From Chloroflexota bacterium (GTDB lineage Bacteria; Chloroflexota; Anaerolineae; SpSt-600), in assembly GCA_011041825.1 (NCBI GenBank), contig DRAO01000316.1, forward strand, positions 1-5,235: a stretch of 5,235 bases of DNA. Direction: 5' to 3'. Made by a program: the position numbers and the translations under genes. A model generated the notes under the pieces. That model did not search any database. It had not been told where the DNA came from and saw only the letters and a program-made list of their open reading frames with translations. This document shows positions 4,532 to 5,235 of this stretch, one piece after another (the stretch's first letter is position 1; each line of letters opens with the position of its first letter).

Positions 4532-4573
4532 CCTTAACAACGGGATGAATGTTCCCACACAAACCTTAACAAC
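4532..4573. repeat. Direct repeat CCTTAACAAC pair flanking a small palindrome, possible operator
   Basis: The identical 10-mer CCTTAACAAC lies at 4532-4541 and 4564-4573, 32 bp apart, close to three helical turns. Between the copies, GGGA (4542-4545) and TCCC (4553-4556) form a small inverted repeat. The array ends 20 bp before the ATG of the beta-helix gene and 9 bp before its ribosome binding site. A DNA-binding regulator site is plausible but unproven. Confidence 0.4.
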
Positions 4574-4582
4574 CATTGCATC

Positions 4583-4588
4583 AGGAGG
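4583..4588 (+). promoter_or_regulatory. Ribosome binding site of the beta-helix protein gene
   Basis: AGGAGG lies 5 nt before the ATG at 4594. A second in-frame ATG at 4606 would be 17 nt away, too far, so 4594 is the chosen start. Confidence 0.75.
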
Positions 4589-4593
4589 AGCTG

Positions 4594-5235
4594 ATGATTA
4601 ATAGGATGGTTTCTCGCTTGGGCCTGGTAATATTTACAGCAATCATCCTTTTGATATTGGCCTTATCGGGGCTATCATCTGGCTCCTTGGAAGCTGCATA
4701 TTCCAAATTGCAATTTGCAAATCACCGTTTGCAATCCATACTCTCAAGGGAAAGCCTTCACCCCGAAGGCCTCCATAACTCTCGTCTTGCCTCCCTCCAC
4801 TCAACCCCTTTGAGGAGCCATCCTGCTCCCATCCCTAAGGAGCAAGCCCGTCCCACCTCGCAAGGGGGCAGCAGTTGTCCCCAGGGCAGCAGCGTGATAA
4901 CCGTCTGCGTCACCTGCGCCTGCAAGGACGTGCAAGAGGCAGTAGATGCCGTGGCCGAAGGTGGGACGGTTAAGGTGGCCCAGGGTGTTTACACCGATAC
5001 AGACGGAAATGGCTATGTCCTCATCATCACCAAGACCCTCACCCTCCAGGGCGGCTATACTTCCACTGGCCCCCTCAGTTGGGCAGTCTCCCTGCCCGAA
5101 GTTTACCCCACCATCCTGGATGGGAACGGCCAGGCTAAGGTCATAAGCATCGCCTCGGGCATATCCCCCATAATCGAAGGCTTCCACATCCGCAATGGCA
5201 GCGCTGGCAACGGCGCAGGAATTTACATCGGAGGC
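4594..5235 (+). CDS. Secreted right-handed parallel beta-helix protein, 5' part (runs off window)
   Basis: The frame is open from the ATG at 4594 to the window edge: 214 residues seen, with the C-terminus missing. Residues 1-7 contain two Arg, 8-29 form a hydrophobic signal core (LGLVIFTAIILLILALSGL), and cleavage is likely near LEAA (about 32-35). A low-complexity linker rich in Leu, Ser, His and Pro spans roughly 36-90. The family pattern follows: a Cys cluster (Cys95, 105, 108, 110), VQEAVDAVAEGGTVKVAQGVY (114-133), TKTLTLQGGY (146-155), a Trp-containing insertion, PTILDGNGQ (172-180), then VISIASG and IIEGFHIRNG, ending GAGIYIGG. This is the N-terminal cap and first coils of a pectate-lyase-like beta-helix, as found in exported polysaccharide-binding or -cleaving proteins and in many surface proteins of unknown role. 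No catalytic residues are visible in the part present. The C-terminal anchor, if any, lies outside. Confidence 0.88.
   Translation, partial: MINRMVSRLGLVIFTAIILLILALSGLSSGSLEAAYSKLQFANHRLQSILSRESLHPEGLHNSRLASLHSTPLRSHPAPIPKEQARPTSQGGSSCPQGSSVITVCVTCACKDVQEAVDAVAEGGTVKVAQGVYTDTDGNGYVLIITKTLTLQGGYTSTGPLSWAVSLPEVYPTILDGNGQAKVISIASGISPIIEGFHIRNGSAGNGAGIYIGG
4704..4722. repeat. Overlapping palindromes inside the beta-helix gene linker
   Basis: CAAATTGCAATTTG (4704-4717) is a perfect 14-bp palindrome and overlaps the 10-bp palindrome ATTTGCAAAT (4713-4722). A related GTTTGCAAT follows at 4727-4735. The stretch is far AT-richer than the rest of the gene and encodes part of the unconserved linker after the signal peptide. 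It may be an intergenic-type repeat absorbed into the coding frame. Confidence 0.45.

Larger units (their letters stand above)
4331..4593. other. Spacer between tRNA-Arg(UCG) and the beta-helix gene
   Basis: No supported gene. Just after the tRNA a hairpin can form between GAGGTG plus ATGA (4341-4350) and TCAT plus CACCTC (4353-4365, with a CGC bulge). Farther on, a perfect 7-bp inverted pair, GGTTGCA (4401-4407) and TGCAACC (4442-4448), encloses 34 nt. A pyrimidine-rich stretch spans roughly 4489-4513, and a direct-repeat pair at 4532-4573 precedes the next ribosome binding site. I found no convincing -35/-10 pair for the downstream gene, which may be read from the tRNA promoter or from an atypical promoter. 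Confidence 0.45.

Noticed and set aside
4304..4537. Plus-strand 77-codon open frame
   Set aside because: It starts inside the T-arm of tRNA-Arg(UCG), has no ribosome binding site, and has a composition unlike the neighbouring genes.
4801..5187. Minus-strand 128-codon open frame
   Set aside because: It is the antisense shadow of the beta-helix gene, which has clear family motifs, a signal peptide and a good ribosome binding site.

Overview
The window looks like a chromosomal stretch of a Chloroflexota-like bacterium, possibly of the Anaerolineae or a related class. This is an inference from protein style. It rests on a small secreted protein with a GGGG / GTIGQPDAG / GGFW pattern and a C-terminal FLPLVLR tail, a beta-sandwich secreted protein, a secreted beta-helix protein, and a system-II-type ResB/CcsA pair. 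No rRNA or other decisive marker is present. The base composition is moderately GC-rich, with AT-richer intergenic regions. Two promoters match the sigma-70 consensus exactly (TTGACA, 17 bp, TATAAT).

Layout. (1) Positions 1-819 hold the 3' end of a secreted beta-rich protein gene, followed 17 bp later by a 93-residue secreted protein, probably one transcription unit. (2) Positions 820-1197 are non-coding. They hold a perfect 14-bp hairpin, a perfect-consensus promoter, and a leader of about 265 nt rich in hairpins that leads into efp. (3) Positions 1198-3774 are a tight three-gene operon: efp (elongation factor P with Arg at the loop tip), a ResB/Ccs1-like membrane protein (5-bp gap) and a CcsA/ResC-like membrane protein (20-bp overlap, GTG start). 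(4) Positions 3779-4330 hold two divergently transcribed tRNA-Arg genes, CCG on the minus strand and UCG on the plus strand. Each has its own promoter, and the 406 bp between them contain a short tandem repeat and a nested cluster of hairpins. (5) Positions 4331-4593 are an apparently non-coding spacer with a direct-repeat pair just before the next gene. (6) Positions 4594-5235 are the 5' part of a secreted right-handed beta-helix protein that runs off the window.

How the genes relate. EF-P and the Arg tRNAs are translation functions. The ResB/CcsA pair would normally carry and attach haem to c-type cytochromes outside the membrane. Here the CcsA-like member has lost most of the tryptophan-rich WWD haem-handling signature, and the ResB-like member seems to lack a usual histidine in its third membrane helix. 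The pair may therefore be divergent or repurposed. The proteins at both ends of the window are probably cell-surface or exported.

I do not see a CRISPR array, a transposase, a toxin-antitoxin pair or a defence system. The best candidates for something undescribed are the degenerate haem-lyase pair translationally linked to efp, the nested hairpin element at 4071-4173, the structured efp leader, and the small secreted protein family with the FLPLVLR tail.
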